From positions 1 to 42,527 of the forward strand of contig CALEUG010000029.1 of assembly GCA_937920515.1 (NCBI GenBank): a stretch of 42,527 bases of DNA, given 5' to 3'. The stretch comes from an uncultured bacterium. Lineage in GTDB: Bacteria > Acidobacteriota > Aminicenantia > Aminicenantales > Saccharicenantaceae. Every line of letters begins with the position of its first letter. The first letter of the stretch is position 1. The notes under the pieces were generated by a model. It saw only the letters and a list, made by a program, of their open reading frames with translations. It made no database searches and was not told where the DNA came from. The position numbers and the translations under genes were made by a program. Positions 14,692 to 23,325 of this stretch are shown piece after piece.

Positions 14692-17062
14692 CAAGAACGA
14701 TAATCAAGCGACAAACCCGGTGATCAACCTGGAGAACCTGTACAATCACACCCTGTCCAGCCTGTCCATTGCCACTGACGACCAGGAAAGGGTCCGCCTG
14801 ATAACCGATTTTTTAAGGTCCACCCGGGACCTGGACGGCGACCTGACCCGTTCCTATCACCTGCAGCTGTCCGGTCTGTTTTTCTTCCTGATCGCCTCCT
14901 TTCAGCCTGAGGGCCTGCCTCCAGAAGAATTGCGGTATTATATTGAAACTCTGTGGCATCTTTACAGAAGATTCAAGGATAAAATTCGCCCCGACCAATT
15001 GAAGGAAGCCCTGAACAACCTCCTTTTTTACCTGGCCCTCAGCCATTTCTATCTGGGTGAACTGGAATACGGCCTGAGAGCCCTGCGCCAGAAACAGAAA
15101 CTGGCCTCCACCACCTCAACGGACAACCTGGAGAGCGACCTTGAGGGCGTCGAGCCGGATTACCCGGACGATTTCCAGGACCTTAAGAATCAGGGCAGTT
15201 CCAACTGGCTGATTTTTCTGGAACTGGCCAGAAAGCTCGGCCGCGAGAATGGCCTGGCCCTGGATATTGACCTGATCCAGGAAAAATGGAAAAGATTTAC
15301 AGGCTGGAGCAGCGACAGTCTTTTCTGCCTGCTGGTCGAAAGGCACGGGCTGTTTCAGGCGGGAGAACGGGCCAGGTTGTTACTGCTCGAAAGCCACTGC
15401 CGGAGAACAGGAGCGGCTGAAGGTCATAACCTGGTCAGGTTTTCCAACCTGCCAGCCTTCCAGCAGGAAAAAATCTACCTGATGGCCACCGACGCCCTGG
15501 AGGCTGCTGACTATCTGCTCAAGAACGAGCATGGATTGAGTCTGCCCCCCTGCACCCTTCTTTTCTCTTTCAGCGAAAAAAATTTCATGTACTCCGGCGA
15601 GAGTCTCAGCCTGCCGCTGGCCACCCTTTCTATCAGCCAGAAGTTGATAGCCAGCCAGCGCCGCTTTCATTTTTCTTATTCGCGAGAAGCGGCCTTTACC
15701 GGCAAGATAGACCTGAACGGAGAAATAAAGGGCATTTCTCCTGAAGCCCTGGAGCTAAAAGTCAGGACCGGCTTTTATTCGGGCCTTCGCTACCTGGTCA
15801 TCCCGGCTGAAAACCTGAAGGAAGCCCGAAACTTCCGTTACAAACTCCTGGCTAAACACCCCTGGAGAAAACTGGAACTGATCGGGGTGAGCAATCTGAA
15901 AGAAATAACAAAGGACAGCCGGATCTGTCAGAAGGTAAAAATACCATTCGTGGCCCACCTGATCCGGACCAGGGGTCGGCTGATCCGGCGGGGATTGCTG
16001 GCCACCCTCGGCCTTCTGGCCCTTATCATCTCCCTGGTCACCATCAACAAGAACCCGTCTTATCATTTCTGGAAAATCAGGCACCCGGTAATAATTGAGC
16101 TTCACGGCAGTCGTCTCTTCGCCCGCAACCCGGAAGAACAGCTGCTCTGGACTTTCCCGCTTCGATATCCTTTCAGGCCGGACAGCCTGCAGCAGAAATT
16201 CCTGGACCTGGACGGAGACGGGGAAGAGGAAATCCTGGTCTCCGGAGATTACCAGAGCGAAGAAAAGGTCAGCTCGGAGCTTTTCTGCCTGAAAAAGTCC
16301 GGAAAATTATTGTGGAGTTACCAGCCCGGGCGGAGGATAAAAACCCTGACCGACGAGTTTTCCAATCATTATTTGATCAAAAGGTTCGAAGCCGCAAATT
16401 TCAGCGGCACTTCATCCGAAAAATCCATCCTGGTAATAGCCAATCACGATACCTGGTATCCGACTCAAATCTCTCTGCTGGATGCCCGGGGCAGGCTCCT
16501 GGGGGAATACTGGAACGTCGGCCATCTCGGCCGGTCAGCCCTGCTGATAGAAGACCTGGACGAAGATGGCTGGAAGGAAATAATTACCGGCGGAACGAAC
16601 AATGACTTTCAGCAGGCCTGTATCCTGGTCCTTGACCCGCGAAACATAGCCGGAGCCTCCCCCGGAAGCGGCAATCCTGAATTTCAATTCAGGGAGCTGC
16701 CGGAAGGGTCCCAGGAATACTACCTGCTGCTGCCCAGGACTACGATCAACCAGGCAAAAGGGCTGAGAAATTATATCACCTCAATTCGCCTTTTCCGCGA
16801 GGAAAAATTGCTGGAAATAACCACCCATGAGTTCAGCAAAGAGGCTTCCTGCCAGATGCTGTACAATTTCGATTTCCGGCTGAGTCCGTTGCTTTCCCGT
16901 CCTACCGACATGCTGATGGAAGCGGTCAAGGAGCTGGTTACCTCCAGAGTTCTCCCCCCGCACGCCGAGACCGAACTAAGAAGCCTTAAAGACAGGATCA
17001 GATACTGGGACGGCCAGGCCTGGGTAAACTATCCGGCCAGGAACAGGAAGCTAAATTTCTGA
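14684..17062 (+). CDS. Lon-like (S16) protease domain, membrane helix, FG-GAP-like region
   Basis: A 792-residue protein with four parts. Residues 1-285 are helical. Residues 290-410 match the Lon proteolytic fold: SGESLSLPLATLSISQK places Ser306 at the GPSAG serine, AFTGKIDLNGEIKGIS mirrors the Lon AMTGEITLRGQVLPIG strand pair, and ELKVRTGFYSGLRYLVIP places Lys359 at the dyad lysine. A single membrane helix (437-454, LLATLGLLALIISLVTIN) follows an Arg-rich stretch, so the protease part should be cytosolic and the C-terminus periplasmic. The C-terminal part has two calcium-type DxDxDG motifs (DLDGDGEEEI near 508, DLDEDGWKEI near 624) as in FG-GAP/VCBS beta-propellers. There is no AAA+ domain. 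The alignment is by eye, so activity is inference, but both dyad residues are present. Confidence 0.78.
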   Translation: MNNKNDNQATNPVINLENLYNHTLSSLSIATDDQERVRLITDFLRSTRDLDGDLTRSYHLQLSGLFFFLIASFQPEGLPPEELRYYIETLWHLYRRFKDKIRPDQLKEALNNLLFYLALSHFYLGELEYGLRALRQKQKLASTTSTDNLESDLEGVEPDYPDDFQDLKNQGSSNWLIFLELARKLGRENGLALDIDLIQEKWKRFTGWSSDSLFCLLVERHGLFQAGERARLLLLESHCRRTGAAEGHNLVRFSNLPAFQQEKIYLMATDALEAADYLLKNEHGLSLPPCTLLFSFSEKNFMYSGESLSLPLATLSISQKLIASQRRFHFSYSREAAFTGKIDLNGEIKGISPEALELKVRTGFYSGLRYLVIPAENLKEARNFRYKLLAKHPWRKLELIGVSNLKEITKDSRICQKVKIPFVAHLIRTRGRLIRRGLLATLGLLALIISLVTINKNPSYHFWKIRHPVIIELHGSRLFARNPEEQLLWTFPLRYPFRPDSLQQKFLDLDGDGEEEILVSGDYQSEEKVSSELFCLKKSGKLLWSYQPGRRIKTLTDEFSNHYLIKRFEAANFSGTSSEKSILVIANHDTWYPTQISLLDARGRLLGEYWNVGHLGRSALLIEDLDEDGWKEIITGGTNNDFQQACILVLDPRNIAGASPGSGNPEFQFRELPEGSQEYYLLLPRTTINQAKGLRNYITSIRLFREEKLLEITTHEFSKEASCQMLYNFDFRLSPLLSRPTDMLMEAVKELVTSRVLPPHAETELRSLKDRIRYWDGQAWVNYPARNRKLNF

Positions 17063-17610
17063 CCTCTCAAAAAAAATTCGCTGATTTTTTCTGCAAAAGC
17101 AAATTTGTTAAGCCTTATTATGTATTGAAGTGGAGGCGAGGGCAAAAGGGCAAAAGGAAAGAAGGATGGGAACCTTCTTTTTTTAAAACCCTATAAATAG
17201 AAGCCTGGAACTGCAAGCCGCGCTCTAAAAATTTCCGTTTAAACCAGCCGGCCTGACAGCGAAGCGGGTACTGGAATAAGCCTGGTTAAAATTTTAGCCT
17301 GTTTTTGTCATGTATTTCTCCGGCAAATAAGCCGGGTGGCAGGAGTATTTCCTGCCATGAGGGCCAAAGCCGGGTTTATTGCTTTGTTTCTTATTGAATA
17401 CAGGCAGGATCAGGTCACAGGGTATACCTGCATCAGGGCGGAGAGGCTCAGCCAGGCGTTTCAGAGTTAGCCGGCCCGGGCTGATAAGCGGGGCTTAAAA
17501 TAGAGAGGTTACTATGGCCAGATCGCAAGCAAAACTTGACATCGCCCAAGAACCGGGATTACACCCATCCCGGAAATCGGTGTAACATATTACCCGGAGG
17601 CAAAGAGCCT
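17063..17610. other. structured intergenic region before CoA-binding gene
   Basis: No recognisable gene. A purine-rich run (GGGCAAAAGGGCAAAAGG) lies at about 17140-17158 and two adjacent perfect hairpins at 17320-17357 (separate entry). A 23-codon open frame from ATG 17514 to TAA 17585 has a GAGAGG upstream and contains a CCGGGA/TCCCGG stem, so it could be a leader peptide; the evidence is slight. Confidence 0.4.
17320..17357 (+). promoter_or_regulatory. two adjacent perfect hairpins
   Basis: CCGGC-AAATAA-GCCGG (17320-17335) is followed after one base by TGGCAGGA-GTATT-TCCTGCCA (17337-17357). Stacked stems of this kind suggest a structured RNA or protein-binding leader, but I do not match them to a known riboswitch class. 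Confidence 0.35.
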
Positions 17611-18006
17611 GTGGACAGCATAAGAAACAGGGTAAATGAATTCCTTAGCCAGAGAGAAATTGCGGTGGTCGGAGCCTCCAGAAATCCGGCCAAATACGGG
17701 AACATAGTCCTCAAGAAGCTCCACTCAGCCGGATACCTGGTCTACCCGGTTAATCCCGGGGCCAGCCTGGTCGAGGGACTTAAGGCATATCCCGACCTGA
17801 CCAGCCTGCCGGAATCGGTTAAGGCTGCTGTTGTGGTCGTTCCGCCTGAAATTTCTGAGAAAATTGCCGGGCAGGCCATCGCCGCCGGTTTCCGTTACAT
17901 CTGGTTTCAACCCGGAGCAGAATCAGAAGCCGCCATCTCCTCCCTAAAATCGGCAGGAATCAGCGTAATTCACGGAACCTGCCTTCTGGTCCGGGTCAGC
18001 CCTTAA
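17611..18006 (+). CDS. CoA-binding domain protein
   Basis: A 131-residue Rossmann-fold protein of the CoA_binding_2 type: EIAVVGASRNPAKYGNIVLK, YLVYPVNPGA and GFRYIWFQPGAESEAAI are the family landmarks, and HGTCLLVR gives the C-terminal Cys region. Such single-domain proteins bind CoA or a related nucleotide; the exact role is usually unknown. A GTG at 17611 with GGAGG 10 bases upstream is preferred over a TTG at 17536, because the intervening residues are not family-like. It converges on era with 59 bp between. Confidence 0.85.
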   Translation: MDSIRNRVNEFLSQREIAVVGASRNPAKYGNIVLKKLHSAGYLVYPVNPGASLVEGLKAYPDLTSLPESVKAAVVVVPPEISEKIAGQAIAAGFRYIWFQPGAESEAAISSLKSAGISVIHGTCLLVRVSP

Positions 18007-18065
18007 AAACCCGGGGCCAGGCAGCCAGGAAGGCGGTAATCAGGCCGGGTCTTCAAGCAGGTTTA

Positions 18066-18947
18066 TCAGGAACGATATATTTTCCTGACGAACGATTCCT
18101 TTTCTTTCCACTTTTCTTTAACCTTTACCCGGAGAGAAAGAAAAACTTTCCTGCCGGTCAGAAACTCAAGTTCTTCCCTGGCCAGGGTGCCGATTTTCTT
18201 GATCATTGAACCCCCCTGGCCGATGATGATCTTTTTCTGGGAATCCTTTTCCACGTGAATATCCGCCTCTATTTCCAGCAGGCCTCCTACGGTTCTTTCT
18301 TCAACCCTGAGAACCTCGACTGCCACCGCGTGAGGAACTTCCTGATAGGTGTTAGCCAGAATTTTTTCCCTTATGATTTCCGCTGCCTGGATGGTCAGTG
18401 GATAATCGGTGACCATGTCTTCGGGATAAAGGAGCGGGCCTTCCGGCATAAGGTAGATTATTCTGCTAACCAGGTCCTCAAGCCCATCTCCCCTGACGGC
18501 GGAAAGGCTGACCTGATCCACAAAATTCAGCAATTCAACGGCCGTTTCCCGGGCCGTTTCCAGCTGTTCCTCGGAACACAGGTCCTTCTTGGTCAGGGCC
18601 AGGACTGCAGGCCGGCCAGCTTTTTTAACCTCGTCCGCCAGTTTTCTATCCTCGTCGCTAAGGGCTCTTGAGGCGTCGATCAGGAAAAGGATCAGGTCAA
18701 CTTCTCTTAATGTTCCTGTCACCTGGGAATTGAGAAAAGCGCCCAGGGCATCCCTGGCCTGGTGAAATCCCGGGGTATCGACAAAGATAATCTGGGCCTC
18801 AGGCCTGGTCAGTATGCCTCTTATTTTGAAGCGAGTGGTCTGGGGCTTCTCGGAAACAATACTCACTTTTTTCCCTGTCAGAGCGTTAATCAGAGTGGAT
18901 TTTCCCGTATTCGGTTTGCCGACCACAGCTACAAAACCAGCCTTCAT
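18066..18947 (-). CDS. era: GTPase Era
   Basis: Binds 16S rRNA near its 3' end and couples ribosome assembly to growth. The 293-residue protein has the P-loop GKPNTGKST, effector region KPQTTRFKIRG, DTPG in IIFVDTPGFHQ, a G4 motif TKKD (Thr instead of the usual Asn), and a C-terminal KH domain with GQGG in KKIIIGQGGSMIKKIG. The ATG at 18947 has GAGG six bases upstream; a TTG 12 bp earlier is less likely. It is a stand-alone gene downstream of the FecR gene with a 116-bp AT-rich gap. Confidence 0.96.
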   Translation of the reverse strand: MKAGFVAVVGKPNTGKSTLINALTGKKVSIVSEKPQTTRFKIRGILTRPEAQIIFVDTPGFHQARDALGAFLNSQVTGTLREVDLILFLIDASRALSDEDRKLADEVKKAGRPAVLALTKKDLCSEEQLETARETAVELLNFVDQVSLSAVRGDGLEDLVSRIIYLMPEGPLLYPEDMVTDYPLTIQAAEIIREKILANTYQEVPHAVAVEVLRVEERTVGGLLEIEADIHVEKDSQKKIIIGQGGSMIKKIGTLAREELEFLTGRKVFLSLRVKVKEKWKEKESFVRKIYRS

Positions 18948-19063
18948 GCTGAACCTCAATCAAACATTTTATAAAAGAAAAAGACAATAAAATACAAAAA
19001 ATAATTTTATCCTGAATTATCGGAAAGGCAACTCTAAAATACCCCTGAACAGGCCCCGGTCTC

Positions 19064-21109
19064 TCAGTGCTTCTGGTTGCCCGACGACGAGGCTTTCTCG
19101 CCACCGGAGCGTTCCCCGCTCGAACCCCTGGAAACCGGGGAGGTACTGGCAGTTGAATTTACCGAAGCGCTGCTGGAGGATGAGCCCGCGGAGTAACCGG
19201 CCGAACTTGAGCTGCCGGAATAATCCGGCGCGGTTGCCTGCCGGACAAAACCGCCGGGGGTAATCCTGAGACCCAGATTCCTGGCCTCACGCGAGGTAAA
19301 ACCCAGCTCTGGAGAGACGACAGCGTTCCTGGAGCTGTCGTAAGCTATCCGAACTCCGAGCTGGCGAGCGGTCTTCAGGTCAGGATTCCAGTCGCGGAAC
19401 CTCAAGCCCTGAACCCCGGACTTTCCCTCAGGGGGCATGTTTTCTGCATTTCTTTTCATCTCTGGCCTGGCCTGAACTTCCGGCGACGGGACCTGCTGCC
19501 CGGGAGCTGGCCGGTCGGTCAGCCGGGCCTTTATCTCTTCAGGGTCAGCCCCAGAAGCCCTTACCTCTACAGTTTCGTTTTTACTCTTCAGGAAGCGGAA
19601 AACAGCCAGGTTCCAGGCTGGCACCGTGCCCCGGGCTGCAACATCTGTTTCTCCAGCGGACTGAACCTGCTTGATTTTTCCAGCGAGTTCACTCCAGGAA
19701 ACTTTACGGGCTGCCAGGTCACGGGCTCCGAGGTCATCAGGTCTGACCAGTATCGGTTCCGGCGGTCTGGCCGCAATTCTTTTCAGAACTTCCTGGTCTC
19801 CCCTGTCTATGGCCCGGGCCAGGCTGGCTACCATTTTCTTATAGTCAGGAGGAATGGGCATGGCCTGAGCGCTGGTCTGAGGCTTTTTCAACTGGTCTTT
19901 TGTAATTTTGCGGAGGGCCGGCTGTTCTGAAGATTCGCCGGGCAGAAGGACCGTGCCGCCTGGTCCATATGTATTCCAGTAGCCATACAGATCTCCGTAA
20001 GCATACCCGTAATAGCCAAGCCAGTCGTACAGAAACCAGGGTCTCCAGCTGTAATACCCGAAATAGAAATCCCAGACGGCCCAGGCCGGGGCAAAGGCCG
20101 AACCTGGAATCCATATCCAGCCTTTTTTCTTATCCCACTGCCAGAGACCGAGGTGATAGGGCACCCAGCCCCAGGGTTCAGCCGGTACCCAGAACAGCTG
20201 ACCGTTAAGGTAAGTCCAGTTGCCGTAATAATAGGGACTCCAGTTGCCCCAGGGATAGTAATCATTATAGAAGGGCCTCCAGACGTAGCCAAAATAGTCG
20301 TCCCAGACCCATTCCCCGTACTGGTTGGAATAATACTGGGCAAAGTAAAATACAGCCGGCGGAAGTTTCTGAATGGGTTTGGGTAAAGGGGTAAGCCCTT
20401 TATGGAGTTCCAGGAAATGCTTATTCAGGTCAGCATTCCAGGCCTCAAACTGGCTGAATTCAGGAAAACTCTCCTTGATTTCTATCCTGTGGTCGGAGCC
20501 AACCAGCAGGCTTGTTCCTTTTCCGGCAGCCAGAGTCCTGAGCTCCTGGCTGGAAGGCCCGTAAAGAAGGCTGGCTTTACCCTCTTTCACCGTCAGCCAG
20601 GTTTCCCCGTTATCGGTCACCCGGGTTATCAGGACTGTCTTGTTCTTCATCTTCAGAGCGGCATTGTTTGTCAACAGCTGGAAGACTTCCCGGGAATTAT
20701 AGGCGGTATACATCAGGTAAACCTGTCCTTTTTCCAGCAGCAGGTTGGATAACTGGCCATCGGAACTCAGGCTCTGGGCCATGATGGTTTCAATCTTAAG
20801 CCGGGTGTCTACACCCAGGCGAACGATGGTCCCGCTGTCAAACTGGATTTCGCAGGGTTTATCATAGGTAATGACCAGGTCGCCTGGCCCCAGCGGAAAG
20901 TTTAAGCTGACTGTTTCGGGCCTGGCCAGCCCGGGTCTGATAACTTCCGGTGCCCTGGTTCCCGGTTCCCCGGGAATGTAACTGATATAACCGTAGTAAA
21001 AATTACCTTCTCCGTTTACCAGGGTATAGTGTTTGCGGGCCGCAACAGCTGGCTGGAGCAGCCCGGCCGTTAAAACTCCTATGATTAACCAAAAACCTAT
21101 TTTTTTCAT
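19064..21109 (-). CDS. exported FecR-domain, W/Y-rich (DUF6600-type) protein
   Basis: A 681-residue secreted protein: signal peptide IGFWLIIGVLTAGLLQPAVA, then a FecR-like beta domain (LGPGDLVITYDKPCEIQFDS, about residues 70-190). Residues 255-400 are very rich in Trp and Tyr with repeated short W-x(n)-Y-x(n)-W units (for example YFGYVWRPFYNDYYPWGNWS), as in DUF6600-type proteins. The last 250 residues are Ala/Pro/Ser-rich and end in a Ser-rich tail. It is likely a periplasmic or surface envelope protein; function is unknown. ATG 21109 with GGGG six bases upstream is preferred over GTG 21121. A separate downstream gene is era. Confidence 0.85.
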   Translation of the reverse strand: MKKIGFWLIIGVLTAGLLQPAVAARKHYTLVNGEGNFYYGYISYIPGEPGTRAPEVIRPGLARPETVSLNFPLGPGDLVITYDKPCEIQFDSGTIVRLGVDTRLKIETIMAQSLSSDGQLSNLLLEKGQVYLMYTAYNSREVFQLLTNNAALKMKNKTVLITRVTDNGETWLTVKEGKASLLYGPSSQELRTLAAGKGTSLLVGSDHRIEIKESFPEFSQFEAWNADLNKHFLELHKGLTPLPKPIQKLPPAVFYFAQYYSNQYGEWVWDDYFGYVWRPFYNDYYPWGNWSPYYYGNWTYLNGQLFWVPAEPWGWVPYHLGLWQWDKKKGWIWIPGSAFAPAWAVWDFYFGYYSWRPWFLYDWLGYYGYAYGDLYGYWNTYGPGGTVLLPGESSEQPALRKITKDQLKKPQTSAQAMPIPPDYKKMVASLARAIDRGDQEVLKRIAARPPEPILVRPDDLGARDLAARKVSWSELAGKIKQVQSAGETDVAARGTVPAWNLAVFRFLKSKNETVEVRASGADPEEIKARLTDRPAPGQQVPSPEVQARPEMKRNAENMPPEGKSGVQGLRFRDWNPDLKTARQLGVRIAYDSSRNAVVSPELGFTSREARNLGLRITPGGFVRQATAPDYSGSSSSAGYSAGSSSSSASVNSTASTSPVSRGSSGERSGGEKASSSGNQKH

Positions 21110-21587
21110 TTTACACCCCACATCATATTATTCATAGCATAAAACGTGCCAGCCCTCGACGACAGGATTTCTCTCTTATTCAGCTTTAACCTGCGCTTTA
21201 ACCTGAACCAATTCTGTCCTGTTAATGTCACTCCTGACATCTCTATGATACACCTTGAGAGCCCTGAATTACCAGTATTCCAAAAAGTTTCCAGTCGGTG
21301 GCCTTTTCCCGGGGGCGGTCTTACATCGGATTCTCAGGCAGAAGCAGCCTTGCGTTTCCTGGCCACCGGGCCCAAAAGCCCATTGCTCAGCCAGGGCTGG
21401 CTGCCGGCATCCCTCTGGTCTTCAAGCCAGGAACAAGCCATTACAGGTGGTCGGGCTCATTCCTTTAAGGCAACTTTATAGAGCCTCTGGCAAACACGCG
21501 AATCAGGTATCTCAGAAAACAGGATTTCCATTATTTCTTGCGAAACAGTTGCAACCCGTAGCCGAAGCCGGGTAAAATAGAATTGTG
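21110..21587. other. intergenic region, no gene recognised
   Basis: Noncoding by appearance. Open frames here have no ribosome binding site and low-complexity composition. The first bases carry the upstream region of the minus-strand FecR gene; no clear promoter is seen for the plus-strand gene. Confidence 0.5.
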
Positions 21588-21947
21588 ATGAATAAGCTTT
21601 CCGGACTCCAGGGGCAAATTTACAGGCACCTGCCGGGGGTAATTGCGGTGCTGGTGGCCATCTGGCTGCTTTCGCCTTTCATTAAAATTGACCGCGCTGA
21701 CTATGCCCAGGGCAAAGTCCTGGTTTACAGGCTGGCTTTAGGACTGATGATTATGATCATGATGCTGGGCAAAATGGGCTTTGACCTCTTCTTTCCCCAG
21801 GGAATAGCCAGGCCGGTTTCCAATACCAAGTCGGTTATTTTCCTGTTGCTGGGGATACTGCTTTTAGCCTTCGTGGTTTACATCATAATCCAGGCCGGTT
21901 CTCTTTTCATGGCCAGCTACCCGGACACTTCAGAATTCAACCGGTAA
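21588..21947 (+). CDS. small membrane protein, three predicted helices
   Basis: A 119-residue protein with hydrophobic segments near residues 16-30 (LPGVIAVLVAIWLLSPF), 48-63 (LALGLMIMIMMLGKMGF) and 82-103 (VIFLLLGILLLAFVVYIIIQ). Family is not recognised. GTG 21585 and ATG 21588 are adjacent starts; neither has a strong ribosome binding site. It stands alone, with the CPBP gene facing it on the other strand after 223 bp. Confidence 0.6.
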   Translation: MNKLSGLQGQIYRHLPGVIAVLVAIWLLSPFIKIDRADYAQGKVLVYRLALGLMIMIMMLGKMGFDLFFPQGIARPVSNTKSVIFLLLGILLLAFVVYIIIQAGSLFMASYPDTSEFNR

Positions 21948-22170
21948 AAAACCATTTTAACAACCGGTATTCACTCCTTCCTGTTTGCGGCTGGAGTTTA
22001 TTCTTTCTCTTATCTTTTTTCTATTCTATCCAGTTGTGACCATGGTCCTGGTTCAGTCAGCCGGGATTATAAAGGCCGGGCCTAATAACGGAGGTGCCTT
22101 TTTACCATTCAGCCAGAGCGGGCGGCCACCAACCTGCCAGGGCGGCCGGCAGGAAACGAAGTTAAGCCTT

Positions 22171-22977
22171 TTACTTAAATATGTCTTTGTTTCTGACCGC
22201 GATGAAAATGGCGGCCAGAAGGTACAGGGCCGTCACCAGGCCCTCGGTGACAGGAGTCAGCTCGAAGAGCTGGCCGGTGAAATTTATCATAAAATGGAAC
22301 AGGATGGCGGCCAGGGTGCTGCGCTGGTTCTTAAAGAAAAGATAGGTAAAGATAACCGACTTTGGAAAGAGGTCCAGGAAATAAAGGGCCAGTAGCAGCG
22401 GCTCTTCTGTCCTGGCCTGCAGTGGATAGCCATTAACCATAAAAAGCGGGATATGCCACAGGGCCCAGACCAGGGCCACGAGCAGGCTGGCTTGCAGCCC
22501 GGACATCCGGCTTTTAAGCTTATCCAGCCAGTATCCCCTCCAGCCCAGTTCCTCGGGAAAAGGCCCGATGAAAAAAGTATAAAAAATAAAAACCAGGAGT
22601 GACGGAATGTGGGCCCGGACCTGGGGAACAAGCCTGAGCTGACTCAGGGATTCTCCGAGAAGAAAGGAAACGAGAATGGCCACAACCGTTATAGCCGGCG
22701 GCAGAACCAAGATGAGCCGGTAGCCGCTGCGGCTTATCAGGGTGGGGTCGAACACCCGGCGCCAGTATTCCCAGTGGTATTCAGCCTCTTCGCCCAGCAG
22801 GATAAAGGCCAGGGCCACCACGGCTGGTACCAGCAAGCCACCCAAAAGCAGAACCTTAACCGCCAGGTTCTCCAGGCCCCGGCCGGTTGATACGGCCAGG
22901 AGCCAGGGAATCCAGGTCAGAGCCAGCACGAATGGTATGTATAAGAAAGGGTCAATATGAATTTTTTTCGAAAACAT
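22171..22977 (-). CDS. CPBP (CAAX/Abi-type) intramembrane protease
   Basis: A 268-residue integral membrane protein with about seven hydrophobic segments. The motif EELGWRG (142-148, with Glu142, Glu143 and Arg147) and WALWHIPLF (His175) are the catalytic signatures of the CPBP family of intramembrane glutamic proteases. Family members process prenylated or bacteriocin-related peptides or play immunity roles. A GGAGCAG lies before the ATG. The substrate cannot be inferred from the neighbours. Confidence 0.88.
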   Translation of the reverse strand: MFSKKIHIDPFLYIPFVLALTWIPWLLAVSTGRGLENLAVKVLLLGGLLVPAVVALAFILLGEEAEYHWEYWRRVFDPTLISRSGYRLILVLPPAITVVAILVSFLLGESLSQLRLVPQVRAHIPSLLVFIFYTFFIGPFPEELGWRGYWLDKLKSRMSGLQASLLVALVWALWHIPLFMVNGYPLQARTEEPLLLALYFLDLFPKSVIFTYLFFKNQRSTLAAILFHFMINFTGQLFELTPVTEGLVTALYLLAAIFIAVRNKDIFK

Positions 22978-23325
22978 GCTCTGCTCCAGGGTCGTGATCT
23001 GTCCTTCTTAAAATACAAAAAAAGTCCTTCCCGATAAAGAAAAAAATTCAGACCGCAGCACCAGGCCGGGTTCTGACCGGCTGACCCGACCTGAACCGCT
23101 CCAGGCCTTCGGACCACGGCTGATACGGGTACCCCCTGGCCTGCCGAACTTCCACCGCTCCGGAACCGCCACTTGTGTCGACAGCGAAAATTATTTTTAT
23201 AAATATAAAGCCCGTGCTCCGGGGGAGAAATTGTAGTAACATATTTTCTGCGGATATTTCCTGTTGACCGGACCCTCAACAGAACTTATTAATAATATAA
23301 GCGAAAATTTCTTTCACGGAGCAGG
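22978..23325. other. intergenic region between CPBP and dehydrogenase genes
   Basis: No gene seen. It holds the divergent start regions of the minus-strand CPBP gene and the plus-strand dehydrogenase. The only clear signal is the promoter-like sequence listed at 23264-23292. Confidence 0.5.
23264..23292 (+). promoter_or_regulatory. promoter of zinc alcohol dehydrogenase gene
   Basis: TTGACC (23264-23269), a 17-bp spacer, then TATTAA (23287-23292), with an AT-rich stretch following. The coding start lies about 30 bases downstream. Confidence 0.45.

Noticed and set aside
17320-17420. Cyclic-di-GMP or other known riboswitch
   Set aside because: GGCAAA and GCCAAAGCC words are suggestive but the full consensus is missing.
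21985-22395. 136-codon plus-strand frame with a hydrophobic N-terminus
   Set aside because: Runs into the minus-strand CPBP gene; no ribosome site and odd composition after residue 30.
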